From Flavobacterium akiainvivens (lineage in GTDB: Bacteria; Bacteroidota; Bacteroidia; Flavobacteriales; Flavobacteriaceae), in the NCBI RefSeq assembly GCF_001278115.1, contig NZ_LIYD01000005.1, forward strand, positions 2,720,566 to 2,784,565: a DNA stretch of 64,000 nucleotides, in the 5' to 3' direction. A program made the position numbers and the translations under genes. Of this stretch, positions 1-8,444 are shown one piece after another. The notes under the pieces were generated by a model. That model did no database searches. It had not been told where the DNA came from and saw only the letters and a list, made by a program, of their open reading frames with translations. How positions within the stretch are numbered: position 1 is the first letter of the stretch; each line of letters begins with the position of its first letter.

Positions 1-227
1 ACATTAGCCAAACCATTTGCAGTAAGATTGGCATTCATATCTGTATATAATGCAGATAGATTTTCGGTAATAACAAAATTACCATTGATTACTTCGCCCG
101 CTTTGTCCTGTGGGTGAATCCTTAATGATGAAGGTGATGAATCTAATGAAGTTTCAGAAATTTCATTTGTACATGCAAAAAAGAAGATTGTTGAAAGTGT
201 GGCAAATGCCAAGATAATTTTTTTCAT
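1..227 (-). CDS. Partial lipoprotein of unknown function (N-terminal part)
   Basis: The reverse strand starts with ATG at 225-227 and stays open to the window edge, giving about 75 residues of an unfinished protein. The N-terminus (MKKIILAFATLSTIFFFACTNE) is a lysine start, a hydrophobic stretch and a lipobox FFAC, so the product should be exported and lipid-anchored. The next residues are Ser/Thr-rich, as in many Bacteroidota lipoprotein tethers. No domain is visible in the part shown. It is read away from the RDD genes, and the local sequence is clearly AT-richer than the genes to the right. Export is well supported; function is unknown. Confidence 0.7.
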   Translation of the reverse strand, partial: MKKIILAFATLSTIFFFACTNEISETSLDSSPSSLRIHPQDKAGEVINGNFVITENLSALYTDMNANLTANGLAN

Positions 228-311
228 TTCGAGAAGAATTTAATGTTAATAAAATCTAAATTAACAAAAAAAAAAAATCGCAAAATGTTAAAAATAAGTT
301 AATTGCAAATT

Positions 312-833
312 TTATTTGTCTGAAAGAAAAGGGTTTTGGGTTATGCCCATTTCAGTATAGGCGGCTTTCATGCGGTGGGCCAGGTTAAGCTTGTGCAGGC
401 TTACCACATAGGTTTTACTGGCGCTGTCGTGCAGGCCTACAGCGCTTTCACCCACAAAAGTAAACACCTCAAAAGGCATAAGGCGTATGAGGGTGCGTAT
501 TAATACCGCTTTTACCGATGGTTTTTGCCCATAAGCATCTACCACACGCGTGCCGGTGGCATACTTGCCTATGGTGCTGCCTGTTAGTGTTTCAAACACC
601 AGGTAATAAAAAAACGTAACCCCGGCGGCTATAGCCAGTTTGGTAAAGCTGCCCATATCTATATACCACAGCATAAGGTCTTCCATGCCGGCAAACTTAT
701 ACAGCAGCAGTATGGCCAGGTACACCAGCATGAGCAATATGGTGCACACAATAGTATCTATAACCATATTGGCTATACGGGTGCTTTTGCCGGCAAATAC
801 TTCGTGGTCTATTTCAAACTCCGTATTATTCAT
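312..833 (-). CDS. RDD-family membrane protein (third of three tandem copies)
   Basis: This is a small integral membrane protein of the RDD family, named for conserved Arg and Asp residues in its helices. The Arg and Asp of the first helix are visible in TRIANMVIDTIV, followed by a second hydrophobic block (LAIAAGVTFFYYLVFETL) and the family signature GSTIGKYATGTRVVD. I chose the start MNNTEF at 831-833. It overlaps the stop of the upstream paralogue by 8 bases, and the protein then begins close to the domain as in the two paralogues. A start at 857 would add only eight residues. RDD proteins have been linked to ion transport or stress in a few bacteria; no substrate can be named here. Confidence 0.85.
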   Translation of the reverse strand: MNNTEFEIDHEVFAGKSTRIANMVIDTIVCTILLMLVYLAILLLYKFAGMEDLMLWYIDMGSFTKLAIAAGVTFFYYLVFETLTGSTIGKYATGTRVVDAYGQKPSVKAVLIRTLIRLMPFEVFTFVGESAVGLHDSASKTYVVSLHKLNLAHRMKAAYTEMGITQNPFLSDK

Positions 834-1320
834 TATCTGTGCTTTGTGGGGTTTCATCGGCAGGTGGCGTCATAGCGGCGCGGCGGCTATCTACCACAAG
901 GGTTTTAGAAAACATATCGTGCCAGCCTATACCATAAGGCCCCAGGAACGACAGTGCTTCAAACGGAATTTGCCTGCAAAGCGTGCGCAGCAGTATAGTG
1001 CCCTCATCAGGCTTTTCGCCCAGGCGGTTTACCACTTTTGTGCGGGTTATAAACTTGCCGGGGGTGCGCTGCAACAACGATTCAAACAGGCCGTAATACA
1101 CTACCGAAACCAGCAGGTTTACAACCTGGAATTTATAATTGTCCATCTCCGGCTTGCCTATAACAAAAACATCAAAGGCAAAATTGTCGTTTAATACTAT
1201 GCCCAGTTCGCCCAGGCTAAGGGTTAGCAAGTAGCAAATAAGCGTATCGGCTATAAAGTTAGAAACGCGCTTGTGGTGCGGCGCCAGCATGTGTACCGCT
1301 ACCGGTTGTTGTTTATTCAT
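826..1320 (-). CDS. RDD-family membrane protein (second of three tandem copies)
   Basis: This 164-residue membrane protein shares the arrangement of its two neighbours. It has a helix beginning RVSNFIADTLI, a second hydrophobic region around NLLVSVVYYGLFESLL, then the conserved block RTPGKFITRTKVV and a C-terminal stretch PFEALSFLGPYGIGWHDMFSKTLVVD. The motifs GWHD and S-T-VVD near the end recur in the other two copies. It starts 13 bases after the stop of the first copy and overlaps the third by 8 bases, so the three are almost certainly co-transcribed. The copies are far from identical, which points to old duplication and perhaps hetero-oligomers. Confidence 0.87.
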   Translation of the reverse strand: MNKQQPVAVHMLAPHHKRVSNFIADTLICYLLTLSLGELGIVLNDNFAFDVFVIGKPEMDNYKFQVVNLLVSVVYYGLFESLLQRTPGKFITRTKVVNRLGEKPDEGTILLRTLCRQIPFEALSFLGPYGIGWHDMFSKTLVVDSRRAAMTPPADETPQSTDNE

Positions 1321-1333
1321 AATCTATGTTGGC

Positions 1334-1828
1334 CTACTCGGCAGGCATCCCAATTTCCTGGAAACCCTGGCGCAGGCTGAGTTCTTCATTATATTTATTA
1401 ATGTCTACCACCACAGTGCCAGACAGGCTGTCGTGCCACCCTAATGGATTTTCTGCCAAAAACGAAAACGCGTTAAACGGTATAATACGGCACAGGCTGC
1501 GTTTGGCTATTTGCCCGGCCGTGGGCCTCTCGCCATACCAGGTTAACACTTTTGTATTGGTTATATACTTACCTAATGTACGGCCACCTGTTAAGGTTTC
1601 AAATACAAAATAGTACAAATACGCAATAATATAAGTTAATACAAGGTTCTCAAAGCCACTCATTTTCTGCACATAATCAAAAGGCCCATAAATATCTAAA
1701 TAGGTAAGCGCCCCTATAATCATACCCAAAATCCAGGTAAGGCTTAAACGCACCGCAACATCTATTATATAATTGGCTAACCTGCGCCATGAATTGGCCC
1801 TTAATTCATATTCTATTTCAAATTGCAT
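1334..1828 (-). CDS. RDD-family membrane protein (first of three tandem copies)
   Basis: This is the first gene of the RDD trio. The 164-residue product begins MQFEIEYELRANSWRRLANYIID, with the RDD Arg and Asp in RRLANYIID, then a helix LTWILGMIIGALTYL and a second hydrophobic segment YIIAYLYYFVFETLTGG. The signature GRTLGKYITNTKV follows, and then NPLGWHDSLSGTVVVD. The order of motifs matches the two downstream paralogues. The region upstream (1829-1941) shows no clear promoter, and the strong terminator of nrdA lies behind it, so the trio is probably an independent transcription unit. Confidence 0.87.
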   Translation of the reverse strand: MQFEIEYELRANSWRRLANYIIDVAVRLSLTWILGMIIGALTYLDIYGPFDYVQKMSGFENLVLTYIIAYLYYFVFETLTGGRTLGKYITNTKVLTWYGERPTAGQIAKRSLCRIIPFNAFSFLAENPLGWHDSLSGTVVVDINKYNEELSLRQGFQEIGMPAE

Positions 1829-1941
1829 AAAGGAGAATTTTTAGGTCATAAAGATATGAAAAAGAAAGCACGGCCTCAGCAGTTTGCTTCCATATTACAA
1901 CCTCCTGCCGGCTATGCCAGAAAAATCTAAACTCCCCGGCC

Positions 1942-1974
1942 AAAAAAAGGGAGCCTTTTTAAAAAGCTCCCTTT
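1942..1974 (-). terminator. Intrinsic terminator of nrdBA
   Basis: An inverted repeat pairs AAAGGGAGC at 1946-1954 with GCTCCCTTT at 1966-1974. The loop is T/A-rich and can extend the stem. Read on the reverse strand it is followed by a run of T, and it lies 28 bases past the nrdA stop codon. Confidence 0.8.
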
Positions 1975-2002
1975 CTTCATTCTACCTAAATATAATCTGT
2001 AA

Positions 2003-4420
2003 TTAAGATCCGCACATTTCGCAGTCTTCAGGGTCGGCATTACGGCTGCGCTCCAGCATAGCCTGGAACTCCGTAAGCTCAACAGCAGGTGCAGCAGCGG
2101 TGGCAACACCACCGGCAACAGCAGCTTCGGCAGCAACCGGCTCAGCCTGCTTGTCGTTATTAAGCGTAAACTTAATAGCGTCAACCGCACTCTTGGTGCG
2201 CAGGTAGTACATACCGGTTTTCAGGCCGCTTTTCCATGCATAAAAGTGCATAGAGGTAAGCTTAGAGAACGTAGCGCCTTCCATAAACAGGTTAAGCGAC
2301 TGGCTCTGGTCTATAAAGTAACCGCGGTGGCGGCTCATGTCTATAATGTCTTTCATACTCATTTCCCACACGGTTTTGTAAAGCTCTTTTATGTGGGTAG
2401 GTATAACAGGTATGTTTTGTATAGAACCGTTGTTGCGCATAATTTCCTGTTTCAGGTTTTCGTTCCACAGGCCAAGCTCTACAAGGTCGTGCAGCAGGTG
2501 CTTGTTTACCACAATAAACTCGCCCGAAAGCACGCGGCGGGTATAGATGTTTGAAGTATAAGGTTCAAACGCCTCGTTGTTACCCAATATTTGCGATGTA
2601 GAAGCGGTAGGCATTGGGGCAAGCAGCAGCGAGTTGCGCACGCCGTGCTCCATAACCTCCGTGCGAAGCGAAGCCCAGTCCCAACGGCCGCTAAGGTCGC
2701 CATCATTAAGGCCCCACAGGTTGTACTGGAACTCACCCTGAGATATAGGCGACCCCTGGAAGGTTGAGTACGGCCCTTCTTCTTTAGCCAGCTCCATAGA
2801 AGCGGTTACGGCTGCAAAGTATATGGTTTCAAAAATTTCCTGGTTAAGTGCCTTGGCCTCATCGCTGGTAAATGGCATGCGCAGCATGATAAAAGCATCT
2901 GCAAGGCCCTGTACGCCAAGGCCTACCGGACGGTGGCGCATGTTGCTGTTTTCTGCCTCCTGAACCGGGTAATAGTTGCGGTCTATAACCTTGTTAAGAT
3001 TACGTGTTATGCGCTTGGTAACATTAAACAGGTACTCGTGGTTAAATTTGCCGTCTTCCACAAACATAGGCAGCGATATAGACGCAAGGTTACACACAGC
3101 AATCTCGTCTTCGCTGGTGTACTCCATAATTTCGGTACACAGGTTAGAAGAACGGATAGTACCCAGGTTTTTCTGGTTGCTCTTACGGTTAGCCGCATCT
3201 TTGTACAGCATGTACGGAAGGCCGGTTTCAATCTGGCTTTCCAATATTTTTTCCCAAAGCTCGCGGGCTTTTACCGTTTTGCGGCCACGGTTTTCTGATT
3301 CATACTTAAGGTATAAAGCATCAAACTCCTCACTGTGCACGTTATAAAGGTCAGGACACTCGTTAGGGCACATAAGCGTCCAGGTGCTGTCTTCCTCTAC
3401 ACGTTTCATAAACATATCCGGAATCCACATGGCTAGGAACAGGTCGCGCGTGCGCATTTCTTCCTTACCGTGGTTTTTGCGCAGGTCAAGGAAATCAAAA
3501 ATATCGGCATGCCAAGGCTCTATGTAAACAGCAAAGCTGCCTTTGCGCTTACCACCGCCCTGGTCTACATAACGGGCCGTATCATTATACACCCTTAGCA
3601 TAGGCACAATACCGTTACTGGTACCGTTTGTACCACGAATGTAAGAACCCGTAGCCCTTACGTTATGTATAGAAAGGCCAATACCGCCGGCACTTTGCGA
3701 TATTTTAGCCGTGCTTTTCAGCGTATCATAAATACCGTCTATACTATCATCTTTCATAGAAAGCAGGAAGCAAGAAGACATTTGCGGCTTAGGCGTACCC
3801 GAATTAAACAGCGTAGGTGTGGCATGGGTAAAGTATTTTTTACTCATAAGCTCATAGGTTTCAATTGCCGAAGCAATATCAGTACCATGAATACCTACCG
3901 ATACACGCATAAGCATGTGCTGCGGACGCTCTACAATTTTGCCGTTTATGCGCAGCAGGTAAGAGCGCTCAAGGGTTTTAAAGCCAAAGTAATCGTAGTT
4001 AAAGTCGCGGTTATATATAATTTTAGAGTCAAGCTCTTCGGCGTTAGCCATAATAGCCTCATATACGTCGTCGCTAAGCAGCGGCGATTCTTTACCGGTG
4101 CGCGGGTTAACGTAATGATACATATCGCTCATGGTTTCGCTAAACGACTTCTTGGTGTTTTTATGCAGGTTGCTTACAGCAATACGGGCGGCAAGCAGGG
4201 CATAATCAGGGTGGGTAACTGTCATAGAAGCAGCGGTTTCGGCTGCAAGGTTATCAAGTTCTGATGTGGTTACACCATCATATAATCCTTCAATAACGCG
4301 CATGGCCACCTTTACAGGGTCTACCAGGTCGTTAAGGCTGTAACATAAAATCCTTACCCTGTCGGTAATCTTATCAAACATTACCGGCTCTCTTCTTCCG
4401 TCTCTTTTTACTACAAACAT
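2003..4420 (-). CDS. nrdA: Ribonucleoside-diphosphate reductase, alpha (large) subunit, class Ia
   Basis: This is the catalytic subunit of aerobic ribonucleotide reductase, which makes dNDPs from NDPs in the cytoplasm together with the NrdB radical subunit. The 805-residue protein starts with an ATP-cone allosteric domain (about residues 1-95). The 10-stranded barrel carries the family residues: C217 (SSC) and C443 ([10 protein letters not shown]) as the redox pair, and N426, C428 and E430 in NLCTE for radical chemistry. The C-terminal shuttle pair is C800/C803 in CEMCGS. The CxxC tail and the spacing, one residue off the human numbering, resemble eukaryotic-type R1 more than the E. coli form. 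It lies 85 bases after nrdB in the same direction and ends in a strong terminator. Confidence 0.97.
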   Translation of the reverse strand: MFVVKRDGRREPVMFDKITDRVRILCYSLNDLVDPVKVAMRVIEGLYDGVTTSELDNLAAETAASMTVTHPDYALLAARIAVSNLHKNTKKSFSETMSDMYHYVNPRTGKESPLLSDDVYEAIMANAEELDSKIIYNRDFNYDYFGFKTLERSYLLRINGKIVERPQHMLMRVSVGIHGTDIASAIETYELMSKKYFTHATPTLFNSGTPKPQMSSCFLLSMKDDSIDGIYDTLKSTAKISQSAGGIGLSIHNVRATGSYIRGTNGTSNGIVPMLRVYNDTARYVDQGGGKRKGSFAVYIEPWHADIFDFLDLRKNHGKEEMRTRDLFLAMWIPDMFMKRVEEDSTWTLMCPNECPDLYNVHSEEFDALYLKYESENRGRKTVKARELWEKILESQIETGLPYMLYKDAANRKSNQKNLGTIRSSNLCTEIMEYTSEDEIAVCNLASISLPMFVEDGKFNHEYLFNVTKRITRNLNKVIDRNYYPVQEAENSNMRHRPVGLGVQGLADAFIMLRMPFTSDEAKALNQEIFETIYFAAVTASMELAKEEGPYSTFQGSPISQGEFQYNLWGLNDGDLSGRWDWASLRTEVMEHGVRNSLLLAPMPTASTSQILGNNEAFEPYTSNIYTRRVLSGEFIVVNKHLLHDLVELGLWNENLKQEIMRNNGSIQNIPVIPTHIKELYKTVWEMSMKDIIDMSRHRGYFIDQSQSLNLFMEGATFSKLTSMHFYAWKSGLKTGMYYLRTKSAVDAIKFTLNNDKQAEPVAAEAAVAGGVATAAAPAVELTEFQAMLERSRNADPEDCEMCGS

Positions 4421-4505
4421 ATAAGCTTTAATTTAGGGGTTAGTAATCCTGGGGGCATCTTTTTAGGACACCCCTGTATATAATAATTCAGTTGGTATCT
4501 ATTAA

Positions 4506-5483
4506 TTAAAAATCGGCGTCGAAACTAATTTTTTGCGAGTCGGTATCTTTATTGATAACCCCTGCCTTTTGGTACTCAGACACCCTTTTTTCAAAGAAGT
4601 TGGTCTTGCCCTGCAGCGATATCATATCCATAAAGTCAAATGGGTTGCCCACGTTGTATTGTCTTTCGCAGCCCAGCTCTACAAGAAGCCTGTCAGTTAC
4701 AAACTCAAGGTACTGCGTCATAAGCACCGAGTTCATTCCTATAAGGCTCACCGGAAGCGACTCGGTAATAAACTCGCGCTCTATGGTAAGCGCATCTACA
4801 ATAATTTCCTTAATACGGTCTTTAGGCACTTTATTTACCAGGTGGTGGTTGTGCAGGTGCACGGCAAAGTCGCAGTGTACACCTTCGTCACGGCTAATAA
4901 GCTCGTTAGAGAAGGTTAGGCCCGGCATAAGGCCGCGCTTTTTAAGCCAGAAGATAGAACAGAATGCACCGCTAAAGAAAATACCCTCAACCGCTGCAAA
5001 GGCTATAAGGCGCTCTGCAAACGAGTCGCTCTCAATCCATTTAAGGGCCCAGTCTGCCTTCTTTTTAATAGCAGGGAATACCTCAAGCGCGTGGAAAAGC
5101 TGGTCTTTCTCTGTCTCGTCTTTAACATAGGTATCAATAAGCAGCGAGTAGGTTTCGCTGTGTATGTTTTCCATCATAATCTGGAAACCGTAGAAAAACT
5201 TAGCCTCCGGGTACTGCACCTCGTTAACAAAGTTTTCGGCCAGGTTTTCGTTCACAATACCGTCTGATGCTGCAAAAAACGCAAGTATGTGCTTAATAAA
5301 GTATTTTTCGTCTTCGCTAAGCTTGTTGTTCCAGTCGTTAAGGTCCTGGTGCAGGTCTATTTCTTCAGCCGTCCAAAAGCTCGCTTCCATTTTTTTATAC
5401 CAATCCCAAATATCATGGTGTTTGATTGGAAAAATCACAAAGCGGTTTTTGTTCTCCTGAAGTATAGGCTCTATTGCAGACAT
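4506..5483 (-). CDS. nrdB: Ribonucleoside-diphosphate reductase, beta (radical) subunit, class Ia
   Basis: This subunit houses the di-iron centre and tyrosyl radical needed by NrdA. Iron ligands can be assigned by analogy with the mouse enzyme: D43 in EEIDLHQD, E105 and H108 in ENIHSE, the Glu of VEGIFFSG, and the Glu and His of RDEGVHCDF. The radical tyrosine is present as Y112 (SETYSLLID), so this is a canonical Tyr-radical enzyme and not a manganese or Tyr-less variant. The length of 325 residues is normal. It is the first gene of the nrdB-nrdA operon. A pair of 13-bp-spaced direct repeats about 125-145 bases upstream may be a control site. Confidence 0.97.
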   Translation of the reverse strand: MSAIEPILQENKNRFVIFPIKHHDIWDWYKKMEASFWTAEEIDLHQDLNDWNNKLSEDEKYFIKHILAFFAASDGIVNENLAENFVNEVQYPEAKFFYGFQIMMENIHSETYSLLIDTYVKDETEKDQLFHALEVFPAIKKKADWALKWIESDSFAERLIAFAAVEGIFFSGAFCSIFWLKKRGLMPGLTFSNELISRDEGVHCDFAVHLHNHHLVNKVPKDRIKEIIVDALTIEREFITESLPVSLIGMNSVLMTQYLEFVTDRLLVELGCERQYNVGNPFDFMDMISLQGKTNFFEKRVSEYQKAGVINKDTDSQKISFDADF

Positions 5484-5783
5484 AGTATTTTGACGTTTAT
5501 TGAGTTATGAATTGGCACCCTTGTCTCAAAGGGCGAATACAAAGTTTGGCATTTACATTAGAAATTCAAAGGCATAGTTATTCACAATCGAGTTGAGTTT
5601 TTAACAACGTTTAAAGCTAACGTTAAAGCAGTGTTAAAAACACACATTGTTGATTTACAAATGGTTATAATTAAAGGAATGGATTAGTAATTTACCACTA
5701 ACCACCTGAAAACACAGGTACTTTAGGATGATTTTTAGTTAAAATCACCTTAGCAAACACACTATAATCAATAGAAAATCCTG
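5484..5783. other. Upstream region of nrdB with two direct repeats
   Basis: This 300-base gap separates nrdB from the DUF3109 gene and holds no gene. It contains two near-identical repeats in the same orientation, AACGTTTAAAGC at 5606-5617 and AACGTTAAAGC at 5619-5629, which start 13 bases apart. They could be binding sites for a regulator of nrdBA. I found no exact TAnnTTTG box for nrdB and no classical NrdR box. Confidence 0.35.
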
Positions 5784-6374
5784 TTACCCCCTCCTGCGTG
5801 GCGAAGTATCGTTTTTAAGATCTTCAGCCACTTTTTCAAGCTCGGTATACCAGTCAATGCCAAATCGGCGAACCAACGCCTCTTTAACAAATTTGTATAC
5901 CGGCACTTCAAGCTCCTTACCCAAAGAACACGCATCATCACAAATTTCCCAACGGTCATAATTTACCGCCGAAAATTCGCTGAAGTCTTTTATACGTATA
6001 GGATACAAGTGGCATGACACCGGTTTTTTCCAGTCTACAATACCCTGGTTATAGGCCTGCTCTATGCCGCAAAGCGCGGTTTTGCCGTCAAAAATAACGT
6101 AGGCGCAGTCTTTATTGTCTATAAGCGGGGTTTCAAGGTCGCCATCGGTACCGTTTACCCATGTGCCCTGCGCCTCTATGGCTTCTATACCCTCCTTGCG
6201 CAAAAAAGGCTTTACCAGCGGGTAAATCTTCTCAAGGATTTTGGTTTCCTCCTCATTAAGCGGTGCACCCGCATCTCCATCTACACAGCAAGCCCCTTTG
6301 CACGCCGAAAGGTTGCAAACAAACTCTTTTTCCAAAATGTCTTCAGACACTATTGTTTTACCCAGTTGAAACAT
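5784..6374 (-). CDS. DUF3109 family Cys-rich protein
   Basis: A 196-residue soluble protein of the DUF3109 family, common in Bacteroidota. It carries a conserved cysteine set: C20, C25, C29 and C30 in [14 protein letters not shown]90, C102, C121 in the block KPVSCHLYP, and C145/C149. The pattern resembles the YkgJ-type zinc or iron-sulphur binding proteins, so metal binding is likely, but the function is unknown. The gene stands alone between nrdB and the tandem repeat. A TATCTTTG box on the reverse strand ends only four bases before the ATG, so the mRNA may be nearly leaderless. The GACCxDGDAG block near the N-terminus is the strongest family marker. Confidence 0.85.
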   Translation of the reverse strand: MFQLGKTIVSEDILEKEFVCNLSACKGACCVDGDAGAPLNEEETKILEKIYPLVKPFLRKEGIEAIEAQGTWVNGTDGDLETPLIDNKDCAYVIFDGKTALCGIEQAYNQGIVDWKKPVSCHLYPIRIKDFSEFSAVNYDRWEICDDACSLGKELEVPVYKFVKEALVRRFGIDWYTELEKVAEDLKNDTSPRRRG

Positions 6375-6378
6375 TTTG

Positions 6379-6386
6379 CAAAGATA
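6379..6386 (-). promoter_or_regulatory. Candidate -7 box (TATCTTTG) of the DUF3109 gene
   Basis: The reverse strand reads TATCTTTG, an exact match to the Bacteroidota TAnnTTTG box. It lies four bases before the start codon, so transcription would begin at or just inside the ATG. No TTG -33 element is seen at the usual spacing, so this is tentative. Confidence 0.4.
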
Positions 6387-6471
6387 GTCTTTTTTGGATT
6401 TTTAGATTATTGGATGGTTCGATTATTCGAATATTAGAATTTTAGTACGCTGGTATTTTCGACTTTGCGAC

Positions 6472-6727
6472 TTTGTAACTCTGTCACTTTGTAACTCTGT
6501 CACTTTGTAACTCTGTCACTTTGTAACTCTGTCACTTTGCAACTCTGTCACTTTGCAACTCAGCCACTTTGTAACTCTGTCACTTTGTAACTCTGTCACT
6601 TTGTAACTCTGTCACTTTGTAACTCTGTCACTTTGTAACTCTGTCACTTTGTAACTCTGTCACTTTGTAACTCTGTCACTTTGTAACTCTGTCACTTTGC
6701 AACTCTGTCACTTTGCAACTCAGCCAC
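6472..6727. repeat. Tandem repeat, 16 units of 16 bp
   Basis: Exactly 256 bp consist of sixteen head-to-tail copies of TTTGTAACTCTGTCAC. Units 5 and 15 change T to C (TTTGCAACTCTGTCAC), and units 6 and 16 read TTTGCAACTCAGCCAC. Units 1-6 and 11-16 are therefore the same six-unit block, which indicates a larger duplication inside the array. The unit length is not a multiple of three and all frames carry stops, so it is not coding. Degenerate GACTTT-type motifs flank both sides. The array ends 44 bases before the MarC promoter -7 box. Confidence 0.97.
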
Positions 6728-6752
6728 TTTGTTTCTTTCGACTTTATGACTT

Positions 6753-6779
6753 TTGACCTTAGACTTTTTACTACCTTTG
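6753..6779 (+). promoter_or_regulatory. Candidate promoter of the MarC-family gene
   Basis: TTG at 6753-6755 and TACCTTTG at 6772-6779 are separated by 16 bases, one short of the usual 17-23. The box lies 25 bases before the ATG at 6804. It also argues against a start at 6753. Confidence 0.5.
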
Positions 6780-6803
6780 ACCCACTTTTTAAAACAAAAT
6801 AGT

Positions 6804-7379
6804 ATGGGCTTCGACTGGAAGGAAATGTTTACCGTTACCATGGTGCTTTTTGCGGTTATAGATATCGTGGGAAGCATACCCATTATTGTAGGCCTGCGCA
6901 ACCGCCTGGGCCACATACAAAGCGAAAAAGCCTCTATAGTAGCCATGGTTATTATGATTGCGTTTTTGTTTGTGGGCGAAGAAATACTGAAGCTTATAGG
7001 CATAGATGCCAACTCGTTTGCCGTGGCGGGTTCGTTTGTACTGTTTTTCCTGGCGCTTGAAATGATTTTAGGCATACACCTGTATAAAGACGACAACCCC
7101 AGCACTGCCAGCATTGTGCCCATTGCATTTCCGCTTATAGCCGGGGCGGGCACCATGACCACCATACTATCGTTACGCTCAGCTTATGACAAGATAAACA
7201 TCATCCTGGCCATTGTTATAAACATAGCGTTGGTGTATGTTGTACTCAAGTCTTCTGCCAAAATAGAAAAGATATTGGGTAACAACGGCCTTGGGGTAAT
7301 CCGCAAAGTTTTTGGGGTAATACTTTTGGCAATAGCTGTTAAATTATTTGCCAGTAATGTTAAAGGTTTATTTGCATAA
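6804..7379 (+). CDS. MarC family membrane protein
   Basis: A polytopic inner-membrane protein of the MarC/YchE family with about six hydrophobic helices. Recognisable blocks are VLFAVIDIVGSIPIIVGL near the N-terminus, GSFVLFFLALEMILGI in the middle, and PIAFPLIAGAGTMTTILSL, the family's conserved central motif. The family was named for the E. coli mar locus but has no proven role in drug resistance; transport of small molecules has been suggested. I use the ATG at 6804 (191 aa). An in-frame ATG at 6753 would add 17 residues from repeat-like DNA that carries the promoter. The 16-bp tandem array just upstream could influence expression. Confidence 0.88.
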   Translation: MGFDWKEMFTVTMVLFAVIDIVGSIPIIVGLRNRLGHIQSEKASIVAMVIMIAFLFVGEEILKLIGIDANSFAVAGSFVLFFLALEMILGIHLYKDDNPSTASIVPIAFPLIAGAGTMTTILSLRSAYDKINIILAIVINIALVYVVLKSSAKIEKILGNNGLGVIRKVFGVILLAIAVKLFASNVKGLFA

Positions 7380-7429
7380 CGTTAAACTTCAGTACATTTA
7401 CCGCATACACACATAAGTTCTGTTTTTGT

Positions 7430-7627
7430 ATGAAAACCTTTATCTATATATTGATGGCGCTGGCTCTTGGCCTTGTTATCTTTAACATTACCCAGCTTGA
7501 TTTTTCACACATTACCGAAGGCAACAGCCTTGTAGCCCTTATAGGCATAGTAGCCTCTCTATGTGCCATTTGCGTATTGCAAATACTGCGCAACTCTATG
7601 AGCATAGCAGAAAAAGCCGGCAAATAA
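7430..7627 (+). CDS. Small two-helix membrane protein, unknown function
   Basis: A 65-residue protein with two hydrophobic segments (FIYILMALALGLVIF and LVALIGIVASLCAICVLQIL) and a short polar tail. It lies 50 bases after the MarC gene and 22 bases before the FAD oxidoreductase gene, all in one direction, so co-transcription is likely. Reading frame, spacing and codon use look real. I do not recognise a named family, although similar small membrane proteins occur widely in flavobacteria. Confidence 0.72.
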   Translation: MKTFIYILMALALGLVIFNITQLDFSHITEGNSLVALIGIVASLCAICVLQILRNSMSIAEKAGK

Positions 7628-7649
7628 TTTACACACCATACACAAATTC

Positions 7650-8261
7650 ATGTTTGACGTTTTAATCATTGGCGGGGGCGTTTCGGGCGTTTCCTGCGCA
7701 CTTATTATTGGCTCTGCCCTTAAAAGGCCGTATGCCGAAGGCAAAAAAGTAGGTATTTTTACACACCAAAAGGCCTCTTCTTTACAAAACGGACTGTACA
7801 ACAACGCTTATGGCATTCCTGCCGGCACTACAGGCCAGCAGCTTTTAGAAGGCAGCCTTGAGCACCTTGAAACACTTTACCCTGCGGTTGAGCAGTTTGC
7901 TAACGAAAAAGTACTTAATGTAGAAGGCACCGCCGGAAACTTTACCGTTACTACCAATAAAGATACTTATCAGGCTAAAATTGTGGTAGTAGCCATAGGC
8001 TCTGCCGGTAATTTTGATTTTGAAGGCCTGATGCAGTATGTTATACCCAACAAGAAAGCACTTCCTGAAAAAAACCGCATACAGCTTACTAACGACGACC
8101 ACCTGGTAGCCGAAGGCCTTTATGCCGCCGGAACCCTTGCCGGGCAGCGCAGCCAGCTTGCCATAGCCGCAGGCAGCGGCGCAAGCGTGGGTACCGACAT
8201 ACTTACCCTTTGGAACGAAGGCAAGCCTACACAATACCACGACAGCGTACCTAAAGAGTAG
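7650..8261 (+). CDS. Short FAD-dependent oxidoreductase (thioredoxin-reductase-like)
   Basis: The protein opens with a dinucleotide-binding motif, VLIIGGGVSGVSCALIIG (GGGxxG), and has the second FAD-binding block VVVAIGSAG. A C-terminal GLYAAGTLAGQRSQLAIAAGSGASVGTDIL matches the ATG/GD segment that binds FAD in thioredoxin reductase relatives. At 203 residues it lacks the central NADPH-binding domain and shows no CxxC redox pair, so it is an FAD-only miniature of the family. The partner is not known. It is the last gene of the MarC group and is followed by a palindromic repeat element with a terminator-like hairpin. Confidence 0.8.
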   Translation: MFDVLIIGGGVSGVSCALIIGSALKRPYAEGKKVGIFTHQKASSLQNGLYNNAYGIPAGTTGQQLLEGSLEHLETLYPAVEQFANEKVLNVEGTAGNFTVTTNKDTYQAKIVVVAIGSAGNFDFEGLMQYVIPNKKALPEKNRIQLTNDDHLVAEGLYAAGTLAGQRSQLAIAAGSGASVGTDILTLWNEGKPTQYHDSVPKE

Positions 8262-8444
8262 GCAGTATTCAGTGTTCAGTAGGCAGTTAGCTACACTCTA
8301 ACGTAGCACTCCGGCGCGTCATTGCGAGGAGGAACGACGAAGTAATCTATAAACCAAGCCCCGAGAAGCAATATCCTCGGGGCTTTATATTTGGTTATGA
8401 GTGAAGCTAACTGATCACTGAATACTGATCACTGATTACTGAAA
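8262..8444. repeat. Composite palindromic intergenic element
   Basis: The gap is almost filled by a nested element. Outer arms read CAGTATTCAGTGTTCAGT (from 8264) and, in inverted form, ACTGAATACTG (about 8415-8425) and ACTGATTACTG further on. Inside lies CGTCATTGCGAGGAGGAACG continuing to 8348, a motif I recognise as a widespread interspersed bacterial repeat. Then comes a perfect 10-bp hairpin. Convergent genes flank it on both sides. Confidence 0.75.
8356..8385. terminator. Perfect hairpin, probable two-way terminator
   Basis: AAGCCCCGAG at 8356-8365 pairs exactly with CTCGGGGCTT at 8376-8385 around a 10-base loop. The flanks are AT-rich (TATATTT on the right). It sits between convergent genes, so it can serve both, though neither side has a long T run. 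Confidence 0.6.

Noticed and set aside
640..1194. Forward-strand open frame opposite the RDD genes
   Set aside because: It lies antisense to two overlapping RDD genes with clear motifs, has no recognisable domain and no promoter or plausible start context.
4506..5483. Manganese or Tyr-less variant NrdB
   Set aside because: The radical tyrosine Y112 and all six metal ligands are present, so it is a standard class Ia subunit.
6472..6727. CRISPR array
   Set aside because: The units are contiguous 16-bp copies with no unique spacers and no cas genes nearby. It is a plain tandem repeat.
6753..6803. Upstream start of the MarC gene at 6753
   Set aside because: The extension is translated from repeat-like DNA that includes the -7 box. 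The start at 6804 fits the family N-terminus better.
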